Positions 8,549 to 15,651 of a stretch of DNA of 64,000 bases are shown here, one piece after another (position 1 is the stretch's first letter; each line of letters begins with the position of its first letter). Source of the DNA: Candidatus Gastranaerophilales bacterium. Lineage in GTDB: Bacteria; Cyanobacteriota; Vampirovibrionia; Gastranaerophilales; Gastranaerophilaceae. Both the position numbers and the translations under genes were made by a program. Location of the stretch: positions 62,001 to 126,000 of the forward strand of contig CALVBU010000006.1 of assembly GCA_944325875.1 (NCBI GenBank), given 5' to 3'. The notes beneath the pieces are model-generated. The model saw only the letters and a list, made by a program, of their open reading frames with translations. It searched no databases and was not told where the DNA came from.

Positions 8549-9340
8549 ATGTTCAAAGTTCTTAAGACAGCAAAATTTCCAGTAAACCAATTTAAAGGAC
8601 AAGGTTCTCCTGATGGCAGATATCAGTATGCACAAAAATTAACTGCTGACTTTTATAATTCAGTAAAAGACGAATTTGGGACTTATGATGTAAAACTTTC
8701 AAAAATAAAAAAACTATACCTAAAACTCCTGCCACCTCAAAAAAGAATTGAAGTAAGCGGACTGGGAAATAATATAAACGCAACAGGCAGAGTAATGATA
8801 GGTTCAAACAAAAAAGGAAACGTTGAAGGATATTTTGTACAAATAAAACCTAACGCTATAACAAAAGCTCTTAGTCTGCAGGAATTTGGAACACTAATGC
8901 ATGAAACCGACCATCTTTTCAGTTATTTTACAAACCCTAAATATACGCAAAGAGTAATTGAGATGACAATTAAGGGCTATAGGAATAAAAAATACCATCA
9001 ATTCTTTGATAAAGAACTACAATCTGCAAAAAAACAGAATCGCAAAGACCTAATACCGGTTCTTACAAAAAAGCTTGAGAAATATTTCAAAAATAAAACT
9101 AATGATGAAAAAATTAATACCCTACAAGACTTCAGATATCGATTAATTAATGAACGAAACGCTTATAATACAGGGAATTTTTATCAAAACGCTATAGAAG
9201 AATACCATCCGAACGTCCTGAGTCAAAAAACAGAACCGATTAATACAAAAAAGTTCTATTTTGATGAAAAAATAGAATTAATATCAAAAATGCTTAAAAA
9301 CACAATTCAAGAAGAAAGAGCAAAACTGTCAAAAAGATAA
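8549..9340 (+). CDS. uncharacterised protein with HExxH motif
   Basis: 263 residues, basic, no signal peptide or membrane segment. A zinc-peptidase-like HETDH is at H118-H122 within EFGTLMHETDHLFSYFTNP, preceded by a strand-like VEGYFVQIKP. A third zinc ligand could come from the downstream NERNAYNTGNFY region, as in some gluzincin-like families; this is inference. The N-terminus (KFPVNQFKGQG) is a short polar leader. It lies between an ABC ATPase and smpB with small gaps, so it is probably an ordinary cellular or exported protein of this lineage. It could also have lost activity. Confidence 0.6.
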   Translation: MFKVLKTAKFPVNQFKGQGSPDGRYQYAQKLTADFYNSVKDEFGTYDVKLSKIKKLYLKLLPPQKRIEVSGLGNNINATGRVMIGSNKKGNVEGYFVQIKPNAITKALSLQEFGTLMHETDHLFSYFTNPKYTQRVIEMTIKGYRNKKYHQFFDKELQSAKKQNRKDLIPVLTKKLEKYFKNKTNDEKINTLQDFRYRLINERNAYNTGNFYQNAIEEYHPNVLSQKTEPINTKKFYFDEKIELISKMLKNTIQEERAKLSKR

Positions 9341-9350
9341 ATTTATGTGT

Positions 9351-9356
9351 TATAAT
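9351..9356 (+). promoter_or_regulatory. extended -10 (TGT-TATAAT) for smpB
   Basis: TATAAT preceded by TGT ends six bases before the ATG at 9363, so the transcript would begin at or next to the start codon (leaderless). It also argues against the upstream ATG at 9345, which would overlap the -10 box. No convincing -35 is seen. Confidence 0.45.
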
Positions 9357-9362
9357 CAGCAT

Positions 9363-9815
9363 ATGGAACGAAAAATAATTACAACAAACAGAAAAGCATT
9401 TCATGACTTCACTATCTTTGACAAATATGAAGCAGGGATTGTCTTGACTGGAACCGAAATCAAATCCATACGCAAAAATGCAATCAACCTAAAAGATAGC
9501 TTTTGCAAAATAGAAGATAATGAAGTTTTTCTATATAACTGCCATATATCACCTTATGAGCAGGGAAATCGCTTTAACCATGAGGCAGAAAGAACACGAA
9601 AGCTTTTACTTACTAAAAAAGAAATTTTAAAAATGCATTCTAAAGTAAAAAAAGACGGCTATACAATAGTTCCGCTTGAAGTATATATCCAAAAAGGATT
9701 TGCAAAAGTTCAAATAGGTTTAGGCAAAGGTAAAAAACTCCACGATAAGCGTGATGATATTGCTAAAAAAGACCAAAAAAGAGAAATGGATAGAGCATCT
9801 AAAATTCGCTATTAA
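9363..9815 (+). CDS. smpB: SsrA-binding protein SmpB
   Basis: Partner of tmRNA in ribosome rescue. It matches across its length: RKIITTNRKAFHDFTIFDKYEAGIVLTGTEIKSIR at the N-terminus, then NCHISPYEQGNRFNHE, RKLLLTKKEI, VPLEVYIQKGFAKVQIGLGKGKKLHDKR, and the basic tail DRASKIRY. The start is placed at 9363 rather than 9345 because family members begin just before this segment and because a -10 box overlaps the earlier ATG. There is no ribosome binding site before it, consistent with a leaderless message. The tmRNA gene is not seen in this window. Confidence 0.95.
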   Translation: MERKIITTNRKAFHDFTIFDKYEAGIVLTGTEIKSIRKNAINLKDSFCKIEDNEVFLYNCHISPYEQGNRFNHEAERTRKLLLTKKEILKMHSKVKKDGYTIVPLEVYIQKGFAKVQIGLGKGKKLHDKRDDIAKKDQKREMDRASKIRY

Positions 9816-9825
9816 CTTAATAAAT

Positions 9826-9854
9826 TTGCAATACCTTTTTGTTTGATGTAAAAT
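9826..9854 (+). promoter_or_regulatory. promoter of the accD-accA-prmA-kdsB cluster
   Basis: TTGCAA, 17 bases, TAAAAT, ending about 40 bases before the accD start. The spacing is ideal and both boxes are close to sigma-70 consensus. It is the only candidate found ahead of the four-gene cluster. Confidence 0.6.
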
Positions 9855-9894
9855 AAACAGAGTAAATATAAATTTTTAGTTAGGGATTATAAAT

Positions 9895-10761
9895 ATGACA
9901 ATTCAAGATTGGTTTGAAAAAAGAAAAGAAGCTCAAATAAAAAGACGTGAGCTGGAAGCTCGTGCTGAAGTTGAGCAAAATCCTGATTTATGGGTAAAAT
10001 GCGTACATTGTGACGCTCAACTTTTAAAAGAAGATTTAGCTAATAATGATATGGTATGTCCTGTGTGCGACTACCACTTCAGAATAAATGCAAGAAAAAG
10101 AATTAAACAACTTTTTGATGAAAACTCATTTCAAGAATTATTCTCTGAAATCAGCCCAACTGACCCATTAGAATTTGTAGATACAGAATCTTATAAAGAC
10201 AGAATTGAAAAAGCACAAAAGAAAACTAACCTTAAAGATGCTGTAATTGCAGGCATTGGTAAAATCGAAGGTCACAAAGTAGCTGCTGCAATAATGGATT
10301 TTGACTTTATGGGTGGTTCAATGGGTAGTGTTGTTGGAGAAAAAGTTACAAGAATTATGGAAAAAGCTATTGAAGAAAGACTTCCAGTTCTTGCAATCAC
10401 ATCTTCAGGCGGGGCTAGAATGCAGGAAAGCGCATTGAGCTTAATGCAAATGGCAAAAACTTCTTGTGCTTGCTCAAGACTTGATGATGAAGGTTTATTA
10501 TACGTAAACTTAATCACAGAACCAACATTTGGCGGTGTAACAGCAAGTTTCGGTATGTTGGGCGATATTATCGTTGCCGAACAAGGTGCCAGAGTTGGCT
10601 TTGCCGGCAGACGTGTTATCGAACAAACTATCAGACAAAAATTACCGTCTGACTTCCAAACTGCAGAATACCTATTAAAATATGGACAGGTTGATGTGGT
10701 ATCTAGACGTAAAGACTTAAGAAAAACTCTTGCTAATATTTTCTCAATGCATGGAGTTTAA
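9895..10761 (+). CDS. accD: acetyl-CoA carboxylase carboxyltransferase subunit beta
   Basis: Makes malonyl-CoA for fatty acid synthesis together with AccA. The zinc ribbon is C36-X2-C39-X15-C55-X2-C58 (KCVHCDAQL, VCPVCDYHF). The crotonase-fold core shows MDFDFMGGSMGSVVGEK, SSGGARMQE, and EPTFGGVTASFGMLGD. The length (288) is standard. AGGG lies before the start. accA follows after 31 bases, so the two halves of the carboxyltransferase are made together. Confidence 0.97.
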   Translation: MTIQDWFEKRKEAQIKRRELEARAEVEQNPDLWVKCVHCDAQLLKEDLANNDMVCPVCDYHFRINARKRIKQLFDENSFQELFSEISPTDPLEFVDTESYKDRIEKAQKKTNLKDAVIAGIGKIEGHKVAAAIMDFDFMGGSMGSVVGEKVTRIMEKAIEERLPVLAITSSGGARMQESALSLMQMAKTSCACSRLDDEGLLYVNLITEPTFGGVTASFGMLGDIIVAEQGARVGFAGRRVIEQTIRQKLPSDFQTAEYLLKYGQVDVVSRRKDLRKTLANIFSMHGV

Positions 10762-10792
10762 ATTAGACTAATATATTAAAAAGGGATACAAT

Positions 10793-11746
10793 ATGAGTAC
10801 AATATTGGATTTTGAAAAACCGATTATGGAAATACAAGAAAAGATTGAAGAATTAAAGAAAATAAGCGCGGAGTCCGGAATGGATTTAAATAAAGAAATT
10901 GAAACTTTTGAGCAGCAAGCTGATGATTATAAAAAAGAATTGTATTCAAACTTAAAACCTGCACAAAAGTTACAAATAGCAAGACATCCAGAAAGACCAA
11001 ACTTTTTGGATTATGTAGAACATATTTGTACAGATTTCATCGAATTGCACGGTGATAGAACAGGCATGGACGACAGAGCTATTATTGGCGGATTAGCAAA
11101 GATTGATGGTAAACCTGTTATGATTATCGGTACAATGAAAGGGAAATCTACCAAAGAAAACCTTGAATATAACTTCGGTATGCCTCAACCGCAAGGTTAT
11201 AGAAAAGCCTTGAGATTATTTAAACATGCCAGCAAGTTCAATATTCCAATCGTAACATTAATTGATACTCCAGGGGCATATCCTGGAATCAGCGCAGAAG
11301 AAACAGGCCAAGGTGGAGCTATCGCTGTAAACTTAAGAGATATGGCAAAATTAAATGTACCGGTAATTGCAATTATTACAGGTGAAGGCTGCTCCGGAGG
11401 GGCTTTAGGTCTTGCAGTTGCGGATAAAGTATTCTTGCTTGAACACGCTTATTACACAGTTATTTCTCCGGAAGGTTGTGCTTCTATCCTATGGAGAGAT
11501 GCTTCTAGAGCAAGTGATGCTGCAGATGCTTTAAAAATTACAGCTCCAGACTTGATGAAATTTGGAATTATCGACGGTGCAATAAAAGAACCTGTTGGCG
11601 GAGCACATAAAGATTATGACTTTGTTTGCAGCGAAATGAAGAAAACTATTCTTGAAAGTATTGAAGAACTTTCTAAGCTTTCAGTAGAAGAATTAAAAAA
11701 CAATCGCTACAATAAGTTCCGCAAAATGGGAGCATTCTTGGAGTAG
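10793..11746 (+). CDS. accA: acetyl-CoA carboxylase carboxyltransferase subunit alpha
   Basis: Partner of AccD. The N-terminal coiled helices (KPIMEIQEKIEELKKISAE) are followed by ARHPERPNFLDYVE, FIELHGDRTGMDD, PQPQGYRKALRL, IDTPGAYPGISAEE, ITGEGCSGGALGLAVAD and SPEGCASILWRDASRA, all standard for AccA. The length (317) is normal. AAAGGGA precedes the start. prmA begins three bases after its stop. Confidence 0.97.
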   Translation: MSTILDFEKPIMEIQEKIEELKKISAESGMDLNKEIETFEQQADDYKKELYSNLKPAQKLQIARHPERPNFLDYVEHICTDFIELHGDRTGMDDRAIIGGLAKIDGKPVMIIGTMKGKSTKENLEYNFGMPQPQGYRKALRLFKHASKFNIPIVTLIDTPGAYPGISAEETGQGGAIAVNLRDMAKLNVPVIAIITGEGCSGGALGLAVADKVFLLEHAYYTVISPEGCASILWRDASRASDAADALKITAPDLMKFGIIDGAIKEPVGGAHKDYDFVCSEMKKTILESIEELSKLSVEELKNNRYNKFRKMGAFLE

Positions 11747-11749
11747 AAA

Positions 11750-12640
11750 ATGAATTCTTATTATGAGCTTCAAATAAAAATAAATCCTGATATGGAAGAT
11801 ATCATATCAGCGATTTGTTTTGAAAATTTGCCTTGCGAAGGCGTAGTTCTTGCAGAAGAAACGTATAAAGATTTAGAGATGATTTCTACAACTGAAGGTA
11901 CTTTAAGAGTATTTTTGACAGAAAAAGCTGACGTAGAAACAATTCTAACTGAACAAAGAGCAATCCTAAAATCCAGAGGCTTTTCAGACGAAGAACTTGG
12001 CAGTTGGGAATTTTCTTATGTTGAAAAAGAAAATGAAGACTGGTCTAAGAAATGGAAAGAAAAATGGGACGTAACTCATGTTACTGACAAAATAACGGTT
12101 GTCCCTGATTGGATCGATTATACTCCAAAATTTGATAATGAAGTTATCATAAAACTTGAACCCGGATGCGCTTTTGGAACCGGAACACATTCTACAACAC
12201 AGCTTTGCATGATGGCTATTGAAAAGTATATGCCTCAAAACGCAGAAGTTGCTGATATTGGAATGGGTTCAGGAATTTTAGCAATTTGTGCTAAAAAATT
12301 CGGAGCAAAATCGGCTTATGGATGCGATAACGACGAAACTGTAATTGATGTTGCAATAGAAAATGCACAAAAAAATAATGTTGAATGCGAGTTTGAACTA
12401 AACACAGCTGATAAATTATCAAAACAATTTGATTTTGTATTGGCAAATATTTTGCACAATGTACTTGCTGAAATTATGGGAGACTTGAAAGCTATAATGA
12501 AAGATGGAGCTTATATGGTACTATCTGGAATATTAGACGAAAAGAAAGCTGTTGTACTTGAAGCTATCAAGAAACATCATTTGGACTTGATTGAAGAAAT
12601 GCACCAAAATCAATGGGTTGCACTTGTGGTAAAGAAATAA
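11750..12640 (+). CDS. prmA: ribosomal protein L11 methyltransferase
   Basis: SAM-dependent methylation of ribosomal protein L11. The SAM-binding motif is VADIGMGSGILAI (about residues 166-178), preceded by EPGCAFGTGTHSTTQLCM, the characteristic PrmA signature, and followed by DFVLANILHNVL, where the N-I-L motif positions the substrate. The N-terminal third is the L11-recognition domain. The length (296) fits. It is tightly linked to accA (three-base gap), and kdsB follows within 37 bases. Confidence 0.95.
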   Translation: MNSYYELQIKINPDMEDIISAICFENLPCEGVVLAEETYKDLEMISTTEGTLRVFLTEKADVETILTEQRAILKSRGFSDEELGSWEFSYVEKENEDWSKKWKEKWDVTHVTDKITVVPDWIDYTPKFDNEVIIKLEPGCAFGTGTHSTTQLCMMAIEKYMPQNAEVADIGMGSGILAICAKKFGAKSAYGCDNDETVIDVAIENAQKNNVECEFELNTADKLSKQFDFVLANILHNVLAEIMGDLKAIMKDGAYMVLSGILDEKKAVVLEAIKKHHLDLIEEMHQNQWVALVVKK

Positions 12641-12676
12641 TCTGTAGTTTTGATGATATAAAAAGAAAGGTATGTA

Positions 12677-13414
12677 ATGACAAAGAAAACGGCAATAATT
12701 ATACCGGCTAGATACGGTTCATCAAGATTAGAAGGCAAACCGCTAATAGAAGTTAACGGCAAACCTATAATTCAATGGGTATATGAAAAAGCACAACAAG
12801 CAAAACTTGCAGATATTATAATAGTAGCAACAGATGACGAGAGAATTTTTAATGCTGTAAAAGCCTTTGGTGGAAACGTTGAAATGACCTCTGTAAATCA
12901 TAAATGCGGCAGTGATAGAATCCGTGAAGTTGCAGAACGTCATCCTGAAATATCTTATATTGTAAATCTTCAAGGAGATGAACCACTTATCAAACCAGAA
13001 AGCATTGATGCGGTAGCTAGAAATGTTCAAGAAGATGATAATGCTGATATTTCTACTCTAATAAGAGTTTTAAAAGATGAAGAAGAAATTAATAATCCAA
13101 ACTTGGTCAAATGTGTAATCGACAATAACGGCTACGCACTTTATTTTTCACGCTCAAAAATTCCTTATGAAAGGAATACCGGAATTGCGACATTCTATGG
13201 ACACTTAGGAATATACGGGTATAAAAGAGAAGCATTGATAAAAATGACTTCACTACCTCAAACACCTTTAGAAAAAACAGAAAGCTTAGAACAATTAAGA
13301 GCTTTAGAAAATGGAATGAAAATTAAAACATCTATTGTAGATTTTGTACCTGTAGGCATTGACACAAAAGAAGATTTAGAAAAATTTAAACAAATAATTG
13401 CAAATAAGCTCTAA
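12677..13414 (+). CDS. kdsB: 3-deoxy-manno-octulosonate cytidylyltransferase (CMP-KDO synthetase)
   Basis: Activates KDO for lipopolysaccharide inner-core synthesis. The nucleotide-binding motif IIPARYGSSRLEGKPL is at the N-terminus. VNLQGDEPLIKPESID and KTESLEQLRALENGMKI are both diagnostic of KdsB. The length (245) is standard. An AGAAAGG site precedes the start. Its presence indicates a diderm cell with LPS. Its stop shares four bases (CTAA) with the stop of the facing XRE gene. Confidence 0.96.
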   Translation: MTKKTAIIIPARYGSSRLEGKPLIEVNGKPIIQWVYEKAQQAKLADIIIVATDDERIFNAVKAFGGNVEMTSVNHKCGSDRIREVAERHPEISYIVNLQGDEPLIKPESIDAVARNVQEDDNADISTLIRVLKDEEEINNPNLVKCVIDNNGYALYFSRSKIPYERNTGIATFYGHLGIYGYKREALIKMTSLPQTPLEKTESLEQLRALENGMKIKTSIVDFVPVGIDTKEDLEKFKQIIANKL

Positions 13415-13635
13415 TCCTCTTCAAAGAAATATTTTGGACTAACCTTAAAGATTTCAGAAAGTTTAAGAATCATCTTTAAACTGACTTTTTCTTTAAGGTT
13501 TTCTACTCTGCTAATAAATTCTCGGGAGCAGTTAATTTTTTCTGCAAATTCTTCCTGTGAAAGCTTCGATGATTTTCGAAGTTTCTTGATATTAGCAGAA
13601 ATTATCATGTGATACATTACTTCATATTTTTGCAT
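13411..13635 (-). CDS. XRE/Cro-CI family transcriptional regulator
   Basis: A small helix-turn-helix protein (SANIKKLRKSSKLSQEEFAEKI, then REFISRVENLKEKVSLKMILKLSEIF). Three in-frame ATGs are possible, at 13635, 13617 and 13608. None has a good ribosome binding site, and the later ones would place one arm of the operator candidate over the start region. It is divergent from the prepilin at 13702. Its stop overlaps that of kdsB by four bases. It probably represses the prepilin and itself. It is more distant from the 7287 and 59944 proteins than those are from each other. Confidence 0.8.
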   Translation of the reverse strand: MQKYEVMYHMIISANIKKLRKSSKLSQEEFAEKINCSREFISRVENLKEKVSLKMILKLSEIFKVSPKYFFEED

Positions 13636-13687
13636 ATTTATATTTTCTTTTGTTATGATTGATTTACTATGAAGTAATACATCACAT
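13607..13687. promoter_or_regulatory. paired operator candidate: 19-base inverted repeat around the XRE/prepilin promoters
   Basis: ATGTGATACATTACTTCAT (13607-13625) and ATGAAGTAATACATCACAT (13669-13687) are inverted copies with two mismatches in 19, separated by 43 bases. Each contains an imperfect dyad of the form GTRAT-N2-ATYAC, so each could bind one XRE dimer. One covers the beginning of the XRE gene. The other sits just ahead of the prepilin ribosome binding site (GAGGAG). Confidence 0.6.
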
Positions 13688-13701
13688 CGAGGAGAAAATA
13701 T

Positions 13702-14391
13702 ATGACTAACAGAGCATTCACACTTGCAGAAACTTTAATCACAATAGGAATAATTGGAATAGTCGCATCTATGACACTGCCAACTATCATTAACAATATA
13801 AATATGCGACATTACATTACAATATTAAAAGAAGATTACTCAATTTTATCTCAAGCTCATAACGCTATTACCGCTGAAAATGGAAGTTTTCAATCAGGAC
13901 TCCAAACTTGTGAAAACAAAACAAGCAAAGATAAAAATAAATGCCTTATGGAAATCTTTGGAGAACATTTAAAACAAATAAGGACTTGTGAAACTCCATA
14001 TAATATGGATGATGAGAAAAATAGTTGCTTTACCGAATTCAGCAAAATAAAACATTTGAACGGAACCGCAGCAACAACAAATTACTTGAATAGGGATGCT
14101 GCAACAATAATTTTAGCAAACGGTAGTGCAATATTATTTTTTCTTGATAATGCTAATTGTGATTTTACTTATGATGGATATTATAGCTATAAGCGATGCG
14201 GCTGGATAACAATTGATGTAAATGGATTACAAAAACCAAACACTTTTGGAAAAGACCTCTATGTCCTATACATAATGGATAAAGCGATACGACCTCTTTT
14301 ATATGAATACTTATATGAAGATTTAAAAAATGGAGATTGCACACCTACAAGTAATGGTTTTAGCTGCTCGAGTCATTATTTACTAAAATAA
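13702..14391 (+). CDS. type IV pilin-like protein, partner of the XRE gene at 13411
   Basis: MTNRAFTLAETLITIGIIG then IVASMTLP is a classic prepilin N-terminus with Glu at +5. GAGGAG lies nine bases before the start. The globular domain has a conserved layout (LQTCENKT, IRTCETP, NCDFTYDG, CSSH cysteines). The usual LADGT is changed to LANGS, followed by the shared motif in the form IDVNGLQKPNTFGKDLY. It is divergent from an XRE gene and ends about 150 bases before the RpaB-like regulator. It is a pilus or pseudopilus subunit of unknown specialisation. Confidence 0.85.
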   Translation: MTNRAFTLAETLITIGIIGIVASMTLPTIINNINMRHYITILKEDYSILSQAHNAITAENGSFQSGLQTCENKTSKDKNKCLMEIFGEHLKQIRTCETPYNMDDEKNSCFTEFSKIKHLNGTAATTNYLNRDAATIILANGSAILFFLDNANCDFTYDGYYSYKRCGWITIDVNGLQKPNTFGKDLYVLYIMDKAIRPLLYEYLYEDLKNGDCTPTSNGFSCSSHYLLK

Positions 14392-14424
14392 ACTCAAAAA
14401 ATTTGAAAAACTTATAAAAAGTGC

Positions 14425-14453
14425 TTGCAATTTTTGTAAAATTAGGTTAATAT
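14425..14453 (+). promoter_or_regulatory. promoter of the RpaB-like regulator gene
   Basis: TTGCAA, 17 bases, TAATAT. The leader is then about 85 bases, AT-rich, with AAGGAAAAG just before the ATG at 14545. It lies in the 153-base gap after the prepilin gene, where nothing else is seen. Confidence 0.5.
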
Positions 14454-14544
14454 AACGTTATAAATATTAACAGAAATCAATATTTTTTAATATTTAAAAT
14501 ATTGGCAAAAGGTGTACGATTATTATTTAAGTAAGGAAAAGACT

Positions 14545-15294
14545 ATGACAGAAAACGTTGAAATGCCTAATGATTCTGAAGATCGTCAAAGAATATTATT
14601 AGCTGATGATGAAGCTAGTATTAGACGAATATTAGAAACTCGCTTAAAAATGGCAGGTTATGATGTTGTAACAGCAGCAGACGGTGAAGAAGCAGTCAAT
14701 GCTTTTAATAAATATAATCCTGATTTGGTTGTGTTAGATGTAATGATGCCAAAATTGGATGGTTATGGCGTAACAAGAGAAATCAGAAGAACTGCAGACG
14801 TTCCTATCATTATCTTAACAGCTCTTGGAGATGTTTCAGAAAGAATTACAGGATTGGAACTAGGTGCAGATGACTATGTAATAAAACCATTTTCACCAAA
14901 AGAACTTGAAGCTCGTGTAAAAGCAGTTTTAAGAAGAACCAACAACAGAGAAACAGTTACCCCAACAGGTAAAGTAACTAAAAATGTAATAACAACAGGT
15001 AATATTAAAATTGATACAGCACGCCGTCAAGTATTCAGAAAGAACGAAAGAATACGTTTGACAGGTATGGAATTCAGTTTACTTGAACTGCTTGTTAACA
15101 ATTCAGGTCAAGCTTTTTCAAGAAACGAAATCCTACAACATGTTTGGGCATATCCACCAGATCATCGTATTGATACAAGAGTTGTTGACGTACACATTTC
15201 AAGATTACGTTCTAAATTGGAATCAGACCCAGCTAATCCTGAATTAATCTTGACAGCTCGTGGTATTGGCTATATGTTCCAAAGAATTAGCTAA
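14545..15294 (+). CDS. rpaB: OmpR/PhoB family response regulator, RpaB-like
   Basis: A 249-residue two-domain regulator. The receiver has D21/D22, phosphoacceptor D65 (VVLDVMMPKLDGYG), T92 and K114. The C-terminal winged helix includes LTGMEFSLLELLVNNSGQAFSRNEILQHVWAYPPDHRIDTRVVDVHISRLRSKL and ends GIGYMF. The stretches DDEASIRRILETRLKMAGYDVVTAADGEEA and TALGDVSERITGLELGADDYVIKPFSPKELEAR are close to cyanobacterial RpaB (Ycf27), which supports the proposed lineage. The start at 14545 is chosen over a GTG at 14512 because AAGGAAAAG precedes it. The sensor kinase is not adjacent; in cyanobacteria the partner is NblS, encoded elsewhere. A strong terminator follows. Confidence 0.88.
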   Translation: MTENVEMPNDSEDRQRILLADDEASIRRILETRLKMAGYDVVTAADGEEAVNAFNKYNPDLVVLDVMMPKLDGYGVTREIRRTADVPIIILTALGDVSERITGLELGADDYVIKPFSPKELEARVKAVLRRTNNRETVTPTGKVTKNVITTGNIKIDTARRQVFRKNERIRLTGMEFSLLELLVNNSGQAFSRNEILQHVWAYPPDHRIDTRVVDVHISRLRSKLESDPANPELILTARGIGYMFQRIS

Positions 15295-15312
15295 GATTGA
15301 AAAGAAACAAGC

Positions 15313-15344
15313 AAAAAAGTCCACTAAATATAGTGGACTTTTTT
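15313..15344 (+). terminator. rho-independent terminator after the RpaB-like gene
   Basis: A perfect 14-base stem (AAAAAAGTCCACTA with its complement) around an AATA loop, ending in six T. It separates the regulator from the tRNA gene. Confidence 0.9.
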
Positions 15345-15398
15345 ATTATAAATACTTGATTTCAATAATGTTTATGATAATATAAAAAAGTAGCTTGT

Positions 15399-15475
15399 GG
15401 CGGATATCGTCAAGTGGTTAAGACCTCGGATTGTGGTTCCGATATACGTGGGTTCGAATCCCACTATCCGCCCCA
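15399..15475 (+). tRNA. tRNA-His (GTG anticodon)
   Basis: A full cloverleaf of 77 bases. Acceptor GCGGATA/TATCCGC with the extra G(-1) opposite C73, diagnostic of tRNA-His. D-stem GTC/GAC. Anticodon stem TCGGA/TCCGA with loop TTGTGGT, anticodon at 15433-15435. T-stem GTGGG/CCCAC with TTCGAAT loop. CCA is encoded. It is a single gene between two terminators; upstream AT-rich sequence around 15356-15384 probably holds the promoter, but no clear box pair is seen. Confidence 0.97.
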
Positions 15476-15487
15476 TTTATTGAAATT

Positions 15488-15507
15488 GACCCTTCGGGGT
15501 CTTTTTT
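15488..15507 (+). terminator. terminator after tRNA-His
   Basis: GACCC-TTCG-GGGTC followed by six T: a short GC-rich stem with a stable tetraloop, directly after the tRNA gene. The next about 145 bases to the large gene are AT-rich, with only a weak promoter candidate (TTGATC-N17-TTAATT, 15604-15632). Confidence 0.85.
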
Positions 15508-15651
15508 ATTAGGTAAACTTAAGACTTAATAATAATAAATTACAACAATTTAAAATCTTAATAAATATTAACACATTCTGCATATTCTTAAATTTTTTTT
15601 TAATTGATCCGATATAAATAATTAGGTTAATTGTGACAAAAGTTAGGAAAA

